Shown: positions 1-8,406, numbered from the stretch's first letter. The stretch: 64,000 bases of DNA from Syntrophobotulus glycolicus DSM 8271 (GCF_000190635.1 NC_015172.1:2108001-2172000); one strand, 5' to 3'. Notes: a model not told the origin generated them from the sequence alone. Numbers and translations: made by a program.

Positions 1-1676
1 GTGCTGATCTGATCATTATCGCTAAATAAAAGTTTATTTATGGACTCCAGAACCATTTTCAGTGTTCTGAACCTTTCCAGATAGTTTTCCAAGCCGACGT
101 AGAAAAAGGAAAGGTCTTCTGATCCGACATATGCTTCCTCAAGGATGATCCCATTTTGGTTTCCCATCACTGAAGCAAAAAAAGAAAATAACTCGGCGGA
201 TTGTTCATGCAAGCTCAAACAGCTTTGAGAAACAGACTGGATCTTATCTCTGAGTTCTGAACCGTTCAGATTGAACTGTTCTCCTCTGAGCAGGCCGGTC
301 AACGCAGCGACCAGGCTCAATCGGCCTGTACCGGCGATTCCATTCAGCAGCCAGTCGATACTCCTTGCCGATAATTCAAAGCCAAGCTGGCTGATTGCGG
401 TCTGATACAGGTTATGGGCCTCATCAATAATCAAATAACTGTATTCGGGAATAATCTGGTTGTCTGTTTTTACATCAGAAAAAAGCAAAGAATGGTTAAT
501 GATGATCAGATCAGCCTTTTCGGCCCTTCTTCTGGCCATCAGCAGATAACAGCTCTTGGCGTAAGGACAGCGGCCGGGTTCACATAGAGAATCCGCCCCC
601 AAACTGCTCCAAACGGACGTCATTCCCGGCTGCTGAGGCAGTTCGCTCAAATCCCCTGTCCTTGTTTCCAGGCGCCACACGAACAGGCTTAAAAACGCCG
701 TTTTTTCCTCTCCCGTAAAGTGGGTCCTCTTTTGGCGTTCCAGCTGGTCATTCCTTCTGCAGTAATAATTGCCTTTTCCTTTCAGCACACAGCCGCGGAA
801 TGAAAACGGCAATATTTTATGGAGAAAAGGCAGGTCTTTCTGATCAAGCTGAGTTTGCAGGGGTATGGTATGGGTGGCGACAACAACCTTTTGCTGATTT
901 TTTCTTGCCCACCATACTGCCGGAAGCAAATACGCGATAGACTTGCCTGTTCCTGTACCCGCTTCGATCACGGTATTCCTGGACTGCAAGAATCCGTCGA
1001 TCACCTTGCCGGCCATCTCCACCTGCAGGTCCCTGCTTTCGTATCCGGGCATTGCCGCCGCCAACAGCCCGTCCTGCCGAAAACACTCCAGCACCCAGTT
1101 TTTATCCTCAAGAATCTGTTCCTTTCTCGGCTGATAAAACAGCCCTTCCTCCGGGAAATCATTTTGATCGATGACCCTCAGTGGTCTGTCCGGATAATCT
1201 TTGAGGACAGCGCTCTTCAGCATTTGAAAAAAGCAGGCTAATTCGGGGTGATCCAGCCAATCTGCCGTTTCCGAAAAAAAAGTAAGATCAAAGGTTCTCC
1301 CTTTTTCCTCACATTTTTGTAAAATACCGCTGATCAGATCCAATTCGTTTTCGCTCTTTGCTATCCCCAGTTTTTCCGCCAGCTGATACAGGCGGTAATT
1401 CCCTTCCCGGGGAAAAAGAATCATCGCCAGTTTTTTTACATTGATCCGGGTCTGGGGAATGCCCCCCATTTTCCTGAAGTACCCGAGATCGGCCTCCTCA
1501 TAGTAAGCAAAAACATCCGCTGCGGAAATTAAGCCCTGGAGCTCTTCTGCCTGATCAGGATCAGAATAACCGTACTGCGGTTCCAGATCCTCTTTGATCA
1601 GCAGTGCTCCAATGCTGTCCCCATCGGACAAAACAGGACGTACAAGTTTGATGATCATTACCGCATGTCCAAACAT
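1..1676 (-). CDS. dinG: DinG/XPD-family ATP-dependent helicase, 3' end outside window
   Basis: Superfamily 2 DNA helicase of the DinG type; about 558 residues are visible and the C-terminus runs off the left edge. Visible motifs are a Walker A (GTGTGKS, about residue 240), iron-sulfur-type cysteines (one in GKGNYYC near 300, then CEPGRC and SC near 365-375) and a DEAH box (IIDEAHN, about residue 417). In Gram-positive relatives the first 200 residues are a DnaQ-like exonuclease. Here the region aligns in outline (DLGYF..., then a KLAMILFPREGNYRL stretch) but the acidic DxE of the first strand is absent, so nuclease activity is doubtful. ATG chosen because GAGGG lies just upstream. Divergent from the gene at 1860. 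Confidence 0.88.
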   Translation of the reverse strand, partial: MFGHAVMIIKLVRPVLSDGDSIGALLIKEDLEPQYGYSDPDQAEELQGLISAADVFAYYEEADLGYFRKMGGIPQTRINVKKLAMILFPREGNYRLYQLAEKLGIAKSENELDLISGILQKCEEKGRTFDLTFFSETADWLDHPELACFFQMLKSAVLKDYPDRPLRVIDQNDFPEEGLFYQPRKEQILEDKNWVLECFRQDGLLAAAMPGYESRDLQVEMAGKVIDGFLQSRNTVIEAGTGTGKSIAYLLPAVWWARKNQQKVVVATHTIPLQTQLDQKDLPFLHKILPFSFRGCVLKGKGNYYCRRNDQLERQKRTHFTGEEKTAFLSLFVWRLETRTGDLSELPQQPGMTSVWSSLGADSLCEPGRCPYAKSCYLLMARRRAEKADLIIINHSLLFSDVKTDNQIIPEYSYLIIDEAHNLYQTAISQLGFELSARSIDWLLNGIAGTGRLSLVAALTGLLRGEQFNLNGSELRDKIQSVSQSCLSLHEQSAELFSFFASVMGNQNGIILEEAYVGSEDLSFFYVGLENYLERFRTLKMVLESINKLLFSDNDQIS

Positions 1677-1859
1677 TCAGACCCTCTCGCTTATTGGCTC
1701 GAATTGTTACGCTATCCAGAAAAATGATCATGTATTTTGGTGATCATCAGGTATAATTAAAGAGATAAAAAAGATCATTGAACAAACTTTTTACATCACG
1801 ATACCTGAGTTCATGATATACTTTTATTGTCATCCTAAAGGTATTCGGAGGAGAATAAG

Positions 1860-2177
1860 ATGAGACTTCATTTTTTACAGACGAATTTCCCCAGTGGGAG
1901 ATCCCATATCCTCATGCGCAATGCAGATCATTCAAATACAGAACTTTATCATTATATCATGGTTTTAAGCAACAGGGGAGAACTATGGGTAGACGTTTTT
2001 TGGCCCCTTGATGAAGAATCAGAGAAAAAAACATTCAGCATTTCAGAACAGCAATTTTGGCATACCTTCAGAGAGTGGAGGCTGCTGGGGCTTGAATTAG
2101 GGAACTCCAGTCAGGTTGCCCAAATGCTGGCAAAAAAACAGCTGGACAAAAAAGCCGGCCTGAAAAAGCTGGTTTAA
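1860..2177 (+). CDS. Conserved hypothetical protein, 105 aa
   Basis: I do not recognise the family. It is a soluble, mixed alpha/beta-looking protein with no signal peptide or membrane segment, with a Trp-rich middle (LWVDVFWPLD, FWHTFREWRLLGLEL) and a Lys-rich C-terminus. A strong Shine-Dalgarno (GGAGG, 8 nt before ATG) supports translation. It lies between the divergent dinG gene and the convergent YlqGH pair. A TATAAT box is present at 1752-1757, and two copies of the palindrome TGATCA (1725-1730 and 1741-1746) flank the place where a -35 box would be, although no good -35 is visible. Confidence 0.75.
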   Translation: MRLHFLQTNFPSGRSHILMRNADHSNTELYHYIMVLSNRGELWVDVFWPLDEESEKKTFSISEQQFWHTFREWRLLGLELGNSSQVAQMLAKKQLDKKAGLKKLV

Positions 2178-2206
2178 CATTGCCGGCAGATGATCACCGC
2201 TGATCT

Positions 2207-2530
2207 TTAACTGTCCTGATCGAAGACTTGTTTGACCTTGGATTTGTTCAACCTGTAAATAAACGCCAAGACCTGGGCAACCACCTCGTACAATTCAACC
2301 GGGATTTCCCCTGATAGTTCCACCAGCATTAAAGCATTGACCAAGGCTTCGTTTTTTTGGATCGGGATGCCTTGTTCACCGGCCTTCTCAATGATTTTTT
2401 GGGCAATATACCCTTCCCCTTTGGCGACAACGCGCGGCGCACCGGTATGTTCATAAGCCAGGGCAGCCGCTTTTTCCTTGGGAATTTGAATTCTTTTATC
2501 CAAATAAATCAACCCCGCTTGATTCCCCAA
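2207..2530 (-). CDS. ylqH: FlhB C-terminal-domain-like protein (YlqH/EscU-YscU family)
   Basis: Stand-alone homolog of the cytoplasmic C-terminal domain of the flagellar/type III export switch protein FlhB; the N-terminal membrane part is absent. Recognised by the family pattern: a YLDKRIQIPKEKAAALAY strand-helix, APRVVAKGEGYIAQKI, then the helix ending VAQVLAFIYRL. The NPTH autocleavage site is replaced by TGAPRVV, as usual in these short forms. It overlaps the 3' end of the preceding FliK-like gene by 35 bp, the same pairing as ylqG-ylqH of Bacillus. The start is TTG with a poor ribosome site, so translational coupling is likely and the true start could be a few codons inside. Its biological role is unknown. 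Confidence 0.78.
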   Translation of the reverse strand: MGNQAGLIYLDKRIQIPKEKAAALAYEHTGAPRVVAKGEGYIAQKIIEKAGEQGIPIQKNEALVNALMLVELSGEIPVELYEVVAQVLAFIYRLNKSKVKQVFDQDS

Positions 2531-4226
2531 TCAAAAATTTGCCGAATTTTTCATTAGGGGTTAAATTTTTGACCTTGATCGACTTTAACTCAATCCCGAT
2601 CTTACTGAACCCCAGCATGGATTCAGAGAAGAGGCCGGCGACCAGTCCTTTGATTAATTCCGGATCATCATGTAAAATACATAATTCCAGTGAACGGTCA
2701 TAGACAACGATATCCGCCCCGACAGGACCCAGGGCCTCCGTATCAATCATCAGCCCGATCCTCATATGCTTATGATCGATCTTGTTCCCTTTTCTTTGTC
2801 CCTCCACCGCCACCCTGGCCTCATAGATCTCCCCATTTTCCCGGCAAGGAATGTTCATCAACAGAAAAGCATTTTCTTCCGAACCGCTTTGCAGCCAAAT
2901 CTGTTGCCCTGTAATCTGGCTCAGCAGATTTTCCAATGCCGCCTTTTCCCCTGGCGGAATAGTTCTATGGCCGAAAAGATAATCCATAATCTTTCCTTTG
3001 AGCTCGGGCTCAGAATGCTCCTGTTTGTTGAGAAGCTTTTCCGCCAATTTATTTTCATGCTCTAAGCCAAGCATCCTAAAGAATTGGAGGATGCTCCCGG
3101 CATCAATATCCTTCCATTGGGGTATGGCTTCAGACAGGTTTGTGATGATCGCATTTGTCAGTTCGCTTACTTTCCCGAGATCATCGGCCGGCAGCACAGC
3201 GGCCGTCGTTTTATTCTCTATTTCCCTGAAATTCTCGATCAGGCTCTTGACCTCATCATTGAGGGGAATCCCCCTGTTTAAAACAGCCTTATCTTGAGTG
3301 ATTCTGACCAGGACCGCGCCTTCATCGCTGATTTCCCTCACAACAGCCGGAAAGGAATCTCCTGTTCTTACCTTGGCCTCGACATTGGCCGCTATCTTCT
3401 GACCGCCGATCCTGATTTCCGCTTCGCCATTGCTCTGCATCTTAATGATATCGATCACTACTTTTTGGCCGACTTCCAGAATCATTCCCTGGCCAATTTT
3501 CTCCGAATTAATATTTATGGAGTTCAAAGCTCCTCTGTTCACCGCATTGGGCTCTCTGTTGACAACAAAGGGCTCTCTCTGCACAGCATTGGATTCTCTG
3601 TTTATCGTCCCTGATTCTCTGCCTGCGGCAGCGGGCTCCTTATTTGCGGCACCAGACTCTCTGCTTGCGGCAGCGGGCTCTCTGTTTATCGCAGCGGGTT
3701 CTCTGTTTATCGCGGCGGACTCTTTGCTTATGGTGTTGGCCTCTCTGTTCCCGCCAATAGCTTCTCTGGCCATGGGATTGGCCTCTCTGTTCTCCCCACC
3801 GGCACCCTGGTTTCTATTCATCCTGTTTGCGGCCCCCTCGGCCTCAAAGGTGTCCCTAAGGCCGGGATCCTGGTTGCTGTTCTTCCCTTCTGTCGTTTGA
3901 TTGAAGGAAACAGCCTTTCCGTTTTTGCTCAAAATTCCCATTTCCAGAATAAGCTTATCCTGGTTGGCCTTAAGCAGTGTAACGCTGTCTTCACTGATCT
4001 CACTGATGACGGCTGTAAAAGACTCTCCCGCCTTGACACTGTTTTCAAAACTGGCTAAGTATTTCTGATTGCCGATAGAAACTTCAGCCTGGCCGCCATC
4101 CTTTAAGCTGATGATATGAATGGCCAGGCTCTCCCCGACTTTGAAGGAGATCCCTTCGACCAGGTTGGCGATTCTCATCGGAAGAATCAATGAATTCACA
4201 TAGTTTAGTCCCATATCACTTACCAC
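2496..4226 (-). CDS. YlqG-like/FliK-like hypothetical protein with duplicated domain and heptad-repeat linker
   Basis: A 576-residue protein upstream of and overlapping the FlhB-domain gene, the position of B. subtilis ylqG. Residues about 18-105 and 243-325 are two copies of one beta-rich domain: each has LxVGxxxxIxII, then GxAExxIGxQKxxAxxExxVxxGxSFxAVxxEIS. They are joined by a low-complexity linker (about 146-231) made of a seven-residue repeat of the type NRE(P/S)xAx. The C-terminal third (about 330-576) resembles the hook-length-control type C-terminal fold, with GADIVVYDRSLELCILHDD and a long helix before FGKFLIGES. The start is GTG; an internal ATG at 4214 is equally possible because neither has a strong ribosome site. 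Role inferred only from the partner gene. Confidence 0.7.
   Translation of the reverse strand: MVSDMGLNYVNSLILPMRIANLVEGISFKVGESLAIHIISLKDGGQAEVSIGNQKYLASFENSVKAGESFTAVISEISEDSVTLLKANQDKLILEMGILSKNGKAVSFNQTTEGKNSNQDPGLRDTFEAEGAANRMNRNQGAGGENREANPMAREAIGGNREANTISKESAAINREPAAINREPAAASRESGAANKEPAAAGRESGTINRESNAVQREPFVVNREPNAVNRGALNSININSEKIGQGMILEVGQKVVIDIIKMQSNGEAEIRIGGQKIAANVEAKVRTGDSFPAVVREISDEGAVLVRITQDKAVLNRGIPLNDEVKSLIENFREIENKTTAAVLPADDLGKVSELTNAIITNLSEAIPQWKDIDAGSILQFFRMLGLEHENKLAEKLLNKQEHSEPELKGKIMDYLFGHRTIPPGEKAALENLLSQITGQQIWLQSGSEENAFLLMNIPCRENGEIYEARVAVEGQRKGNKIDHKHMRIGLMIDTEALGPVGADIVVYDRSLELCILHDDPELIKGLVAGLFSESMLGFSKIGIELKSIKVKNLTPNEKFGKFLIGESSGVDLFG
3534..3791 (-). repeat. 21-bp coding repeat array (heptapeptide repeats)
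   Basis: Twelve consecutive degenerate units of 21 bp encode the heptad N-R-E-(P/S/A)-x-A-(I/V/A) inside the YlqG-like protein, for example NREPAAI, NREPAAA, SRESGAA, NKEPAAA and GRESGTI. On the plus strand the repeated word is GGCTCTCTG(C/T)T or ATTCTCTG. Units differ at third and at first/second positions, so the array is old or diversifying. Confidence 0.85.
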
Positions 4227-4302
4227 ACTTATGATTTTATCTTCTAGCTAAACTATCGTAAGAACTGCTGAAATCCTGAATATTGACCTGCCCCTGAACG
4301 GC

Positions 4303-4342
4303 AAACGGCCATCGAATATTGCTAAACATTCGATGGCCGTTT
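4303..4342. terminator. Perfect 15-bp inverted repeat between trxA and the YlqG-like gene
   Basis: AAACGGCCATCGAAT at 4303-4317 is followed by a 10-nt loop and its exact complement at 4328-4342. It lies downstream of trxA and upstream of the YlqG-like gene, so it probably ends the csoR-trxA transcript. There is no clear T-run on either strand, so intrinsic termination is plausible but not certain. Confidence 0.55.
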
Positions 4343-4410
4343 ATCTGGCCGCACGAGGCTTCCCTTAAGCCCTTCCCCATAAACTCTCCAAACCCTGAAG
4401 CTTTCTGATT

Positions 4411-4734
4411 TTACAGGCTGGAATCAATGATTTTTACTAAATCCCCTTTACCTCTGAACCCTACCGTCTTTTCCTTGATCTGACCATTTTTAAATAAGAG
4501 GAGCGACGGAATACTCATAATTCCATATTTTTGGGCAATCTCGCCCTGCTCGTCAACATTAAGCTTGCCAACAATCACTTTCCCGTCATAGTCTCCGGCC
4601 AATTCTTCCACTACCGGACCAATCATCCGGCAGGGACCGCACCAGGAAGCCCAAAAATCCACTAAAACAGGCTTGTCGGCATCGAGGACTTCATTCTGCC
4701 AGTTTTGAGAAGTAAATGTTTTTACATCAGCCAT
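4411..4734 (-). CDS. trxA: Thioredoxin
   Basis: Cytoplasmic dithiol-disulfide oxidoreductase of 107 residues, normal family length. The active site WCGPC is at residues 31-35, preceded by the LVDFWASW strand and followed by the buried-Asp region and the cis-Pro loop (MSIPSLLLF). It starts with an ATG behind a good ribosome site (GGAGGGGATTTACA). It lies 20 bp downstream of the CsoR-family repressor gene and has no promoter I can see between them, so the two are probably co-transcribed. That would place thioredoxin under the control of the metal- or sulfur-sensing repressor. Confidence 0.95.
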   Translation of the reverse strand: MADVKTFTSQNWQNEVLDADKPVLVDFWASWCGPCRMIGPVVEELAGDYDGKVIVGKLNVDEQGEIAQKYGIMSIPSLLLFKNGQIKEKTVGFRGKGDLVKIIDSSL

Positions 4735-4754
4735 TGTAAATCCCCTCCTAATGT

Positions 4755-5063
4755 TTATTTGATGAATCGGTTAAGCAAGTCCATTAAATTATCTATCTCT
4801 TTTTCCTTCTCGCCGTTCAAAACATTTTCCAGACATTGCTTCGAATGGGTCTGAAAGATTAAGATTCCCACTTTATTCATTGCCGCTTTCACCGCCGCGA
4901 CCTGAACCAGCACCTCGGAACAGGGCTTATCTTCCGTAAGCATACGTTGAAGACCCTTGACTTGACCCTCAATTCTCCTGAGTCTCTTGAAGACGTCTTC
5001 CCTGGTCAATTCTTGATCTGAGTCCTGATTTGATCTGTTGTTGTTCATCTTTTCTTCGTTCAT
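4755..5063 (-). CDS. csoR: CsoR/RcnR/FrmR-family metal- or thiol-sensing repressor
   Basis: All-helical DUF156 repressor, 102 residues. The sensing residues follow the CsoR pattern: Cys48 (KPCSEVLVQ), His73 and Cys77 (QTHSKQC), i.e. Cys ... His-x3-Cys, which in characterised CsoR proteins binds Cu(I). The cysteine-only persulfide sensors (CstR) lack this His. The ATG at 5063 was preferred to a TTG at 5090 because CAGGAG sits at the right distance before it and because the TTG lies inside the operator. An internal ATG at 5048 is less likely. A sigma-A promoter and a GC-rich operator lie directly upstream, so autoregulation is strongly suggested. Downstream partner: trxA. No copper ATPase gene is adjacent. 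Confidence 0.88.
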   Translation of the reverse strand: MNEEKMNNNRSNQDSDQELTREDVFKRLRRIEGQVKGLQRMLTEDKPCSEVLVQVAAVKAAMNKVGILIFQTHSKQCLENVLNGEKEKEIDNLMDLLNRFIK

Positions 5064-5081
5064 CAGAAGCTCCTGCTCACA

Positions 5082-5098
5082 ATACCCCAAGGGGGTAG
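5082..5098 (-). promoter_or_regulatory. Candidate CsoR-family operator
   Basis: ATACCCCAAGGGGGTAG on the plus strand is a near-perfect palindrome, TACCCC(C)/(G)GGGGTA, the pattern bound by CsoR-type repressors (TACCC...GGGTA). It lies 4-20 nt downstream of the predicted transcription start and 19 nt before the csoR start codon, a position where bound repressor would block transcription. Confidence 0.8.
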
Positions 5099-5108
5099 CT
5101 TTAACCTC

Positions 5109-5137
5109 ACTATAGCCTTAAATGATCCACTTGTCAA
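5109..5137 (-). promoter_or_regulatory. Sigma-A promoter of csoR-trxA
   Basis: Read on the minus strand, TTGACA (5132-5137) and TATAGT (5109-5114) are separated by exactly 17 nt. This is a near-consensus housekeeping promoter pointing into csoR, with the operator immediately downstream. Confidence 0.85.
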
Positions 5138-5173
5138 TAGGATTGTTTGATCTGCTCAATGATTCTATCATGA

Positions 5174-6970
5174 TCAATTATTCTGGGTTTTATTCTGTCC
5201 ATTTTTGACGCCGCTCTCTGTTTTGATGTGCAGTTCTTTCAGCTGCTGCCCGGACACTGCCGAAGGCGCTTGCATCATCAGGCAGCTGGCACTTTGCGTC
5301 TTGGGAAAGGCAATCACATCTCTGATGTTATCCCGGCCGGTCAAAATCATGATTAGTCTGTCTAAACCGAAAGCCAGTCCGCCGTGGGGCGGAGTCCCGT
5401 ATTCAAAGGCATCCAGCAGATAGCCGAATTTTTCATGAGCTTCTTCCTCGGATAAACCGATAAGCTTGAAAATCTTTTCCTGAATATCGCGCTGATGGAT
5501 ACGGATACTGCCCCCGCCCAGCTCCATGCCGTTCAGCACCATATCATAAGCTTTGGACCGCACGTTAAGCGGATCAGTATCCAACAGCTCCCTGTCTTCA
5601 TTCATCGGCGCCGTAAACTGGTGGTGCTTGGCGGCAAAACGCTTTTCTTCCTCATCATATTCCAGAAGCGGAAACTCCGTAACCCAGAGACAATTGACCG
5701 CATCCCCGGGGATCAACCGCAGGCGTTTGGCCAGCTCTATCCTCAAGTTCCCCAAAGCATGAAAAACAATATCCTCTTTATCGGCGCAGAAGAAAATGAT
5801 ATCACCGGTTTCTCCGCCCACTGCGGCGATGATCCGCTGAATTTCTTCTTCTGTAAAGAATTTAATAATCGGGGACTTCATTCCCTCTTCGGCCAGGACA
5901 ATATAGGCTAACCCTTTCGCTCCATACTGGCTTACGAATTTGGTCAAATCATCCAGTTCCCGGCGGGGCATACCCGAACATCCCTTCGCACAGACGGCCA
6001 TCACCCGTCCGCCTTTGGCCACCGTATCGGCAAAGACTTTAAATCCGCTCTCCCTGACAACCTGGGCCACATCCACCAGTTCAAGGCCAAAGCGGGTGTC
6101 CGGCTTATCGGAACCATATCTCTCCATTGCTTCAGCATAGCTGAGGCGCGGCAAGGGAAGAGGGATCTCTTTTCCTGTCACTTCAAGAAAGATCTTCGCG
6201 ATCAGCTGTTCCATCAAAGGAATAATGTCTTCTATTTCAATAAAGGACATCTCCATATCCAATTGGGTAAACTCCGGCTGCCTGTCGGCCCGGAGGTCCT
6301 CATCCCTGAAACAGCGGGCAATCTGAAAATACTTTTCCACGCCCGCAACCATCAGCAGCTGTTTATAAATCTGAGGAGACTGGGGAAGCCCGTAAAAACA
6401 TCCCTGATTGACCCGGCTCGGCACCAGGTAGTCCCTTGCTCCCTCCGGTGTCGACCTGCCCAGGATCGGTGTTTCAATTTCCAAAAATCCATTTTGGTCT
6501 AAAAAGCTTCTCATGATTTGCATCACTTTATGCTTAACCATCAAGACTTTTTGCAGCTCCGGTCTTCTTAAATCAAGATAGCGGTACTTCAGCCGAACCG
6601 TTTCATCAACTTCAAGATTATCCTGAATATAGAAAGCAGGGGTCTTGGCCCTGTTTAAGATCGCAAACTCACCGACAACAACCTCAATCCCGCCGGTCGT
6701 CATGCTGGGATTTTCCGAACCCTCCGGCCTCTGTCTGACCAATCCTTCCAGTTCAACAACATATTCTGAACGCAATCTTTCCGCCGACAAAAAACCTTCA
6801 TTCGCCATGTCAGGATTGAAAACAACCTGGACGACACCGGAACGGTCCCGCAGATCAACAAAGATAACACCCCCGTGATCTCTCCTTGTTTGAACCCAGC
6901 CAAACAGCTTGACCTTCTGCCCAATCATTTCTTCCGTTAATAAACCGGCTTCAGTTCTTCCCTTTAACAT
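5174..6970 (-). CDS. aspS: Aspartyl-tRNA synthetase
   Basis: Class IIb aminoacyl-tRNA synthetase that charges tRNA-Asp; 598 residues, the bacterial size. An N-terminal OB-fold anticodon domain (KLFGWVQTRRDHGGVIFVDL) is followed by the catalytic core, with class II motif 2 (FQIARCFRDEDLRADRQPEF) and motif 3 (GLAFGLDRLIMIL), and by the bacterial GAD insertion in between. ATG with AGGAGG 6 nt upstream. It follows hisS by 67 bp in the same direction, the common clostridial hisS-aspS order, so they are probably co-transcribed. Whether it also charges tRNA-Asn cannot be judged from the window. Confidence 0.97.
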   Translation of the reverse strand: MLKGRTEAGLLTEEMIGQKVKLFGWVQTRRDHGGVIFVDLRDRSGVVQVVFNPDMANEGFLSAERLRSEYVVELEGLVRQRPEGSENPSMTTGGIEVVVGEFAILNRAKTPAFYIQDNLEVDETVRLKYRYLDLRRPELQKVLMVKHKVMQIMRSFLDQNGFLEIETPILGRSTPEGARDYLVPSRVNQGCFYGLPQSPQIYKQLLMVAGVEKYFQIARCFRDEDLRADRQPEFTQLDMEMSFIEIEDIIPLMEQLIAKIFLEVTGKEIPLPLPRLSYAEAMERYGSDKPDTRFGLELVDVAQVVRESGFKVFADTVAKGGRVMAVCAKGCSGMPRRELDDLTKFVSQYGAKGLAYIVLAEEGMKSPIIKFFTEEEIQRIIAAVGGETGDIIFFCADKEDIVFHALGNLRIELAKRLRLIPGDAVNCLWVTEFPLLEYDEEEKRFAAKHHQFTAPMNEDRELLDTDPLNVRSKAYDMVLNGMELGGGSIRIHQRDIQEKIFKLIGLSEEEAHEKFGYLLDAFEYGTPPHGGLAFGLDRLIMILTGRDNIRDVIAFPKTQSASCLMMQAPSAVSGQQLKELHIKTESGVKNGQNKTQNN

Positions 6971-7037
6971 GATCGTCCTCCTATTTTACTATGTATTCAA
7001 TGATTGCCCCGGTGACAGTTCTTACCGCAAAAATTTT

Positions 7038-8306
7038 TCATGATCTCTTGAACAGTTCTTCTATTTTTTCCGCCAGTAAATCCAAGGGAATTTCAGCCTG
7101 TCCGCCTGTTTTCATATCACGAAGAACAGCTGTCTTTCTGGCCAGCTCATCTTCCCCGATGATGACTGCTATTTTGGAACCGGCCCGGTCCGCCGCTTTC
7201 ATCTGGGATTTCATATTGCGCCCTAAAACGTCCAGGAAACTCTTTATTCCTCTTTTCCGGAGAACGGAAACAAGTTTAAAGCTTTCCAGGCGAGCCGCTT
7301 CTCCAAGTGCGATAATCGTGACACTTTCGGCCTGTTCTGCCGCGATGTCAATCTTTTGGGACTCCAGGGCGCTGATCACTCTCTCGATCCCCATCGCAAA
7401 GCCGATCCCCGGTGTTGACGGCCCCCCGATTTCTTCGACCAGACCGTCATATCTCCCGCCGCCGCAAATGGCACTTTGCGCTCCGATTTCCCGCACAAGA
7501 ACCTCAAAAGCGGTTTTGCGGTAATAATCCAAACCGCGGACCATTCCGGCATCAACAACATAAGCGATACCCACTGCTTCTAAGTATTCCTGCAGCTTGG
7601 TAAAATGATCCCGGCAGTCGGCACAAAGCATCTCCAAGATCGTCGGTGCGCCTTTGATTAATTCTTTACAGTGTTTGCTTTTACAATCCAAAATTCTCAG
7701 CGGATTACGGTCAAATCTTGACTGGCAATCGGCGCAGAGTTCTTCCTTTTTGGGTTCTAAAAACGCCTGAAGCTTTGATTTATGTTCTGCCCGGCAAACA
7801 GGACAGCCCACGGAATTGATCTGGATGACCAGATCCTTCAATCCGAGGCGGTTAAACAATTCCCAGACCAGCTGGATGACCTCGGCATCTACAAGAGGAT
7901 CTTCTCCCCCGAACACTTCCGCCCCGAATTGGCTGAATTGCCGGAACCTTCCTGCCTGCGTATTCTCATACCTGAACATTGGTCCGCGATAATAGAGCTT
8001 GACAGGCTGAGGCAAGGCATAAAGCTTATTTTCCACAAAAGCCCGGCAAACTGCCGCCGTTCCTTCAGGCCGCAGAGTCATGGACCTGTTCCCTTTATCC
8101 TGAAAGGTATACATTTCCTTGTTGACGATGTCGGTCGTTTCCCCGACCCCCCGTTGAAACAGCTCTGTTGCTTCAAATATCGGTGTTCTGATCTCTTGAA
8201 AACCGTATTCCTCGCAGATTTTTCGGATCTGCCCTTCAAGAACGTGCCATTTCTCAATGATGCCCGGGATGATGTCCTGGGTGCCTTTCGGTCTTTGAAT
8301 CTTCAT
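7038..8306 (-). CDS. hisS: Histidyl-tRNA synthetase
   Basis: Class II synthetase charging tRNA-His, 422 residues. Motifs seen: TLRPEGTAAVCRAFVE, FRYENTQAGRFRQFSQFG (motif 2), the histidine-binding GMVRGLDYYRKTAFEV and GGGRYDGL, and motif 3 (GFAMGIERV). The C-terminal alpha/beta anticodon domain is complete. The open frame extends 20 codons upstream, but the ATG before KIQRPKGTQDI is chosen because GGGGGA lies 6 nt before it and family members begin here. The leader is only about 65 nt and shows no T-box hairpins. Confidence 0.96.
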   Translation of the reverse strand: MKIQRPKGTQDIIPGIIEKWHVLEGQIRKICEEYGFQEIRTPIFEATELFQRGVGETTDIVNKEMYTFQDKGNRSMTLRPEGTAAVCRAFVENKLYALPQPVKLYYRGPMFRYENTQAGRFRQFSQFGAEVFGGEDPLVDAEVIQLVWELFNRLGLKDLVIQINSVGCPVCRAEHKSKLQAFLEPKKEELCADCQSRFDRNPLRILDCKSKHCKELIKGAPTILEMLCADCRDHFTKLQEYLEAVGIAYVVDAGMVRGLDYYRKTAFEVLVREIGAQSAICGGGRYDGLVEEIGGPSTPGIGFAMGIERVISALESQKIDIAAEQAESVTIIALGEAARLESFKLVSVLRKRGIKSFLDVLGRNMKSQMKAADRAGSKIAVIIGEDELARKTAVLRDMKTGGQAEIPLDLLAEKIEELFKRS

Positions 8307-8377
8307 CTTAAATCCCCCTAAAAGAAACGGTAAAGCACTACTGCCGCCGCAAAGATATTGCTGCAAACTAATTTTAT

Positions 8378-8406
8378 ATTATACCATATTCCGTTTTATT
8401 TCAGAA
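8378..8406 (-). promoter_or_regulatory. Promoter for hisS-aspS
   Basis: On the minus strand a perfect TATAAT (8378-8383) lies 17 nt after TTCTGA (8401-8406). The -35 match is weak. The element overlaps the last codons of hemZ, giving a leader of about 65 nt before hisS. Confidence 0.6.

Noticed and set aside
1725-1746. Two TGATCA palindromes as a defined operator
   Set aside because: TGATCA is a common 6-bp word in this AT-rich gap and several others occur nearby; there is no further support.
3534-3791. CRISPR array
   Set aside because: The 21-bp units are contiguous, without spacers, and keep one reading frame; they encode heptapeptides.
5061-5090. TTG at 5090 as csoR start
   Set aside because: It would start inside the operator palindrome; the ATG at 5063 has a good ribosome site.
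8307-8378. T-box riboswitch before hisS (and before ilvB)
   Set aside because: Leaders are too short (about 65 and 20 nt) and show no specifier hairpin, T-box sequence or antiterminator.
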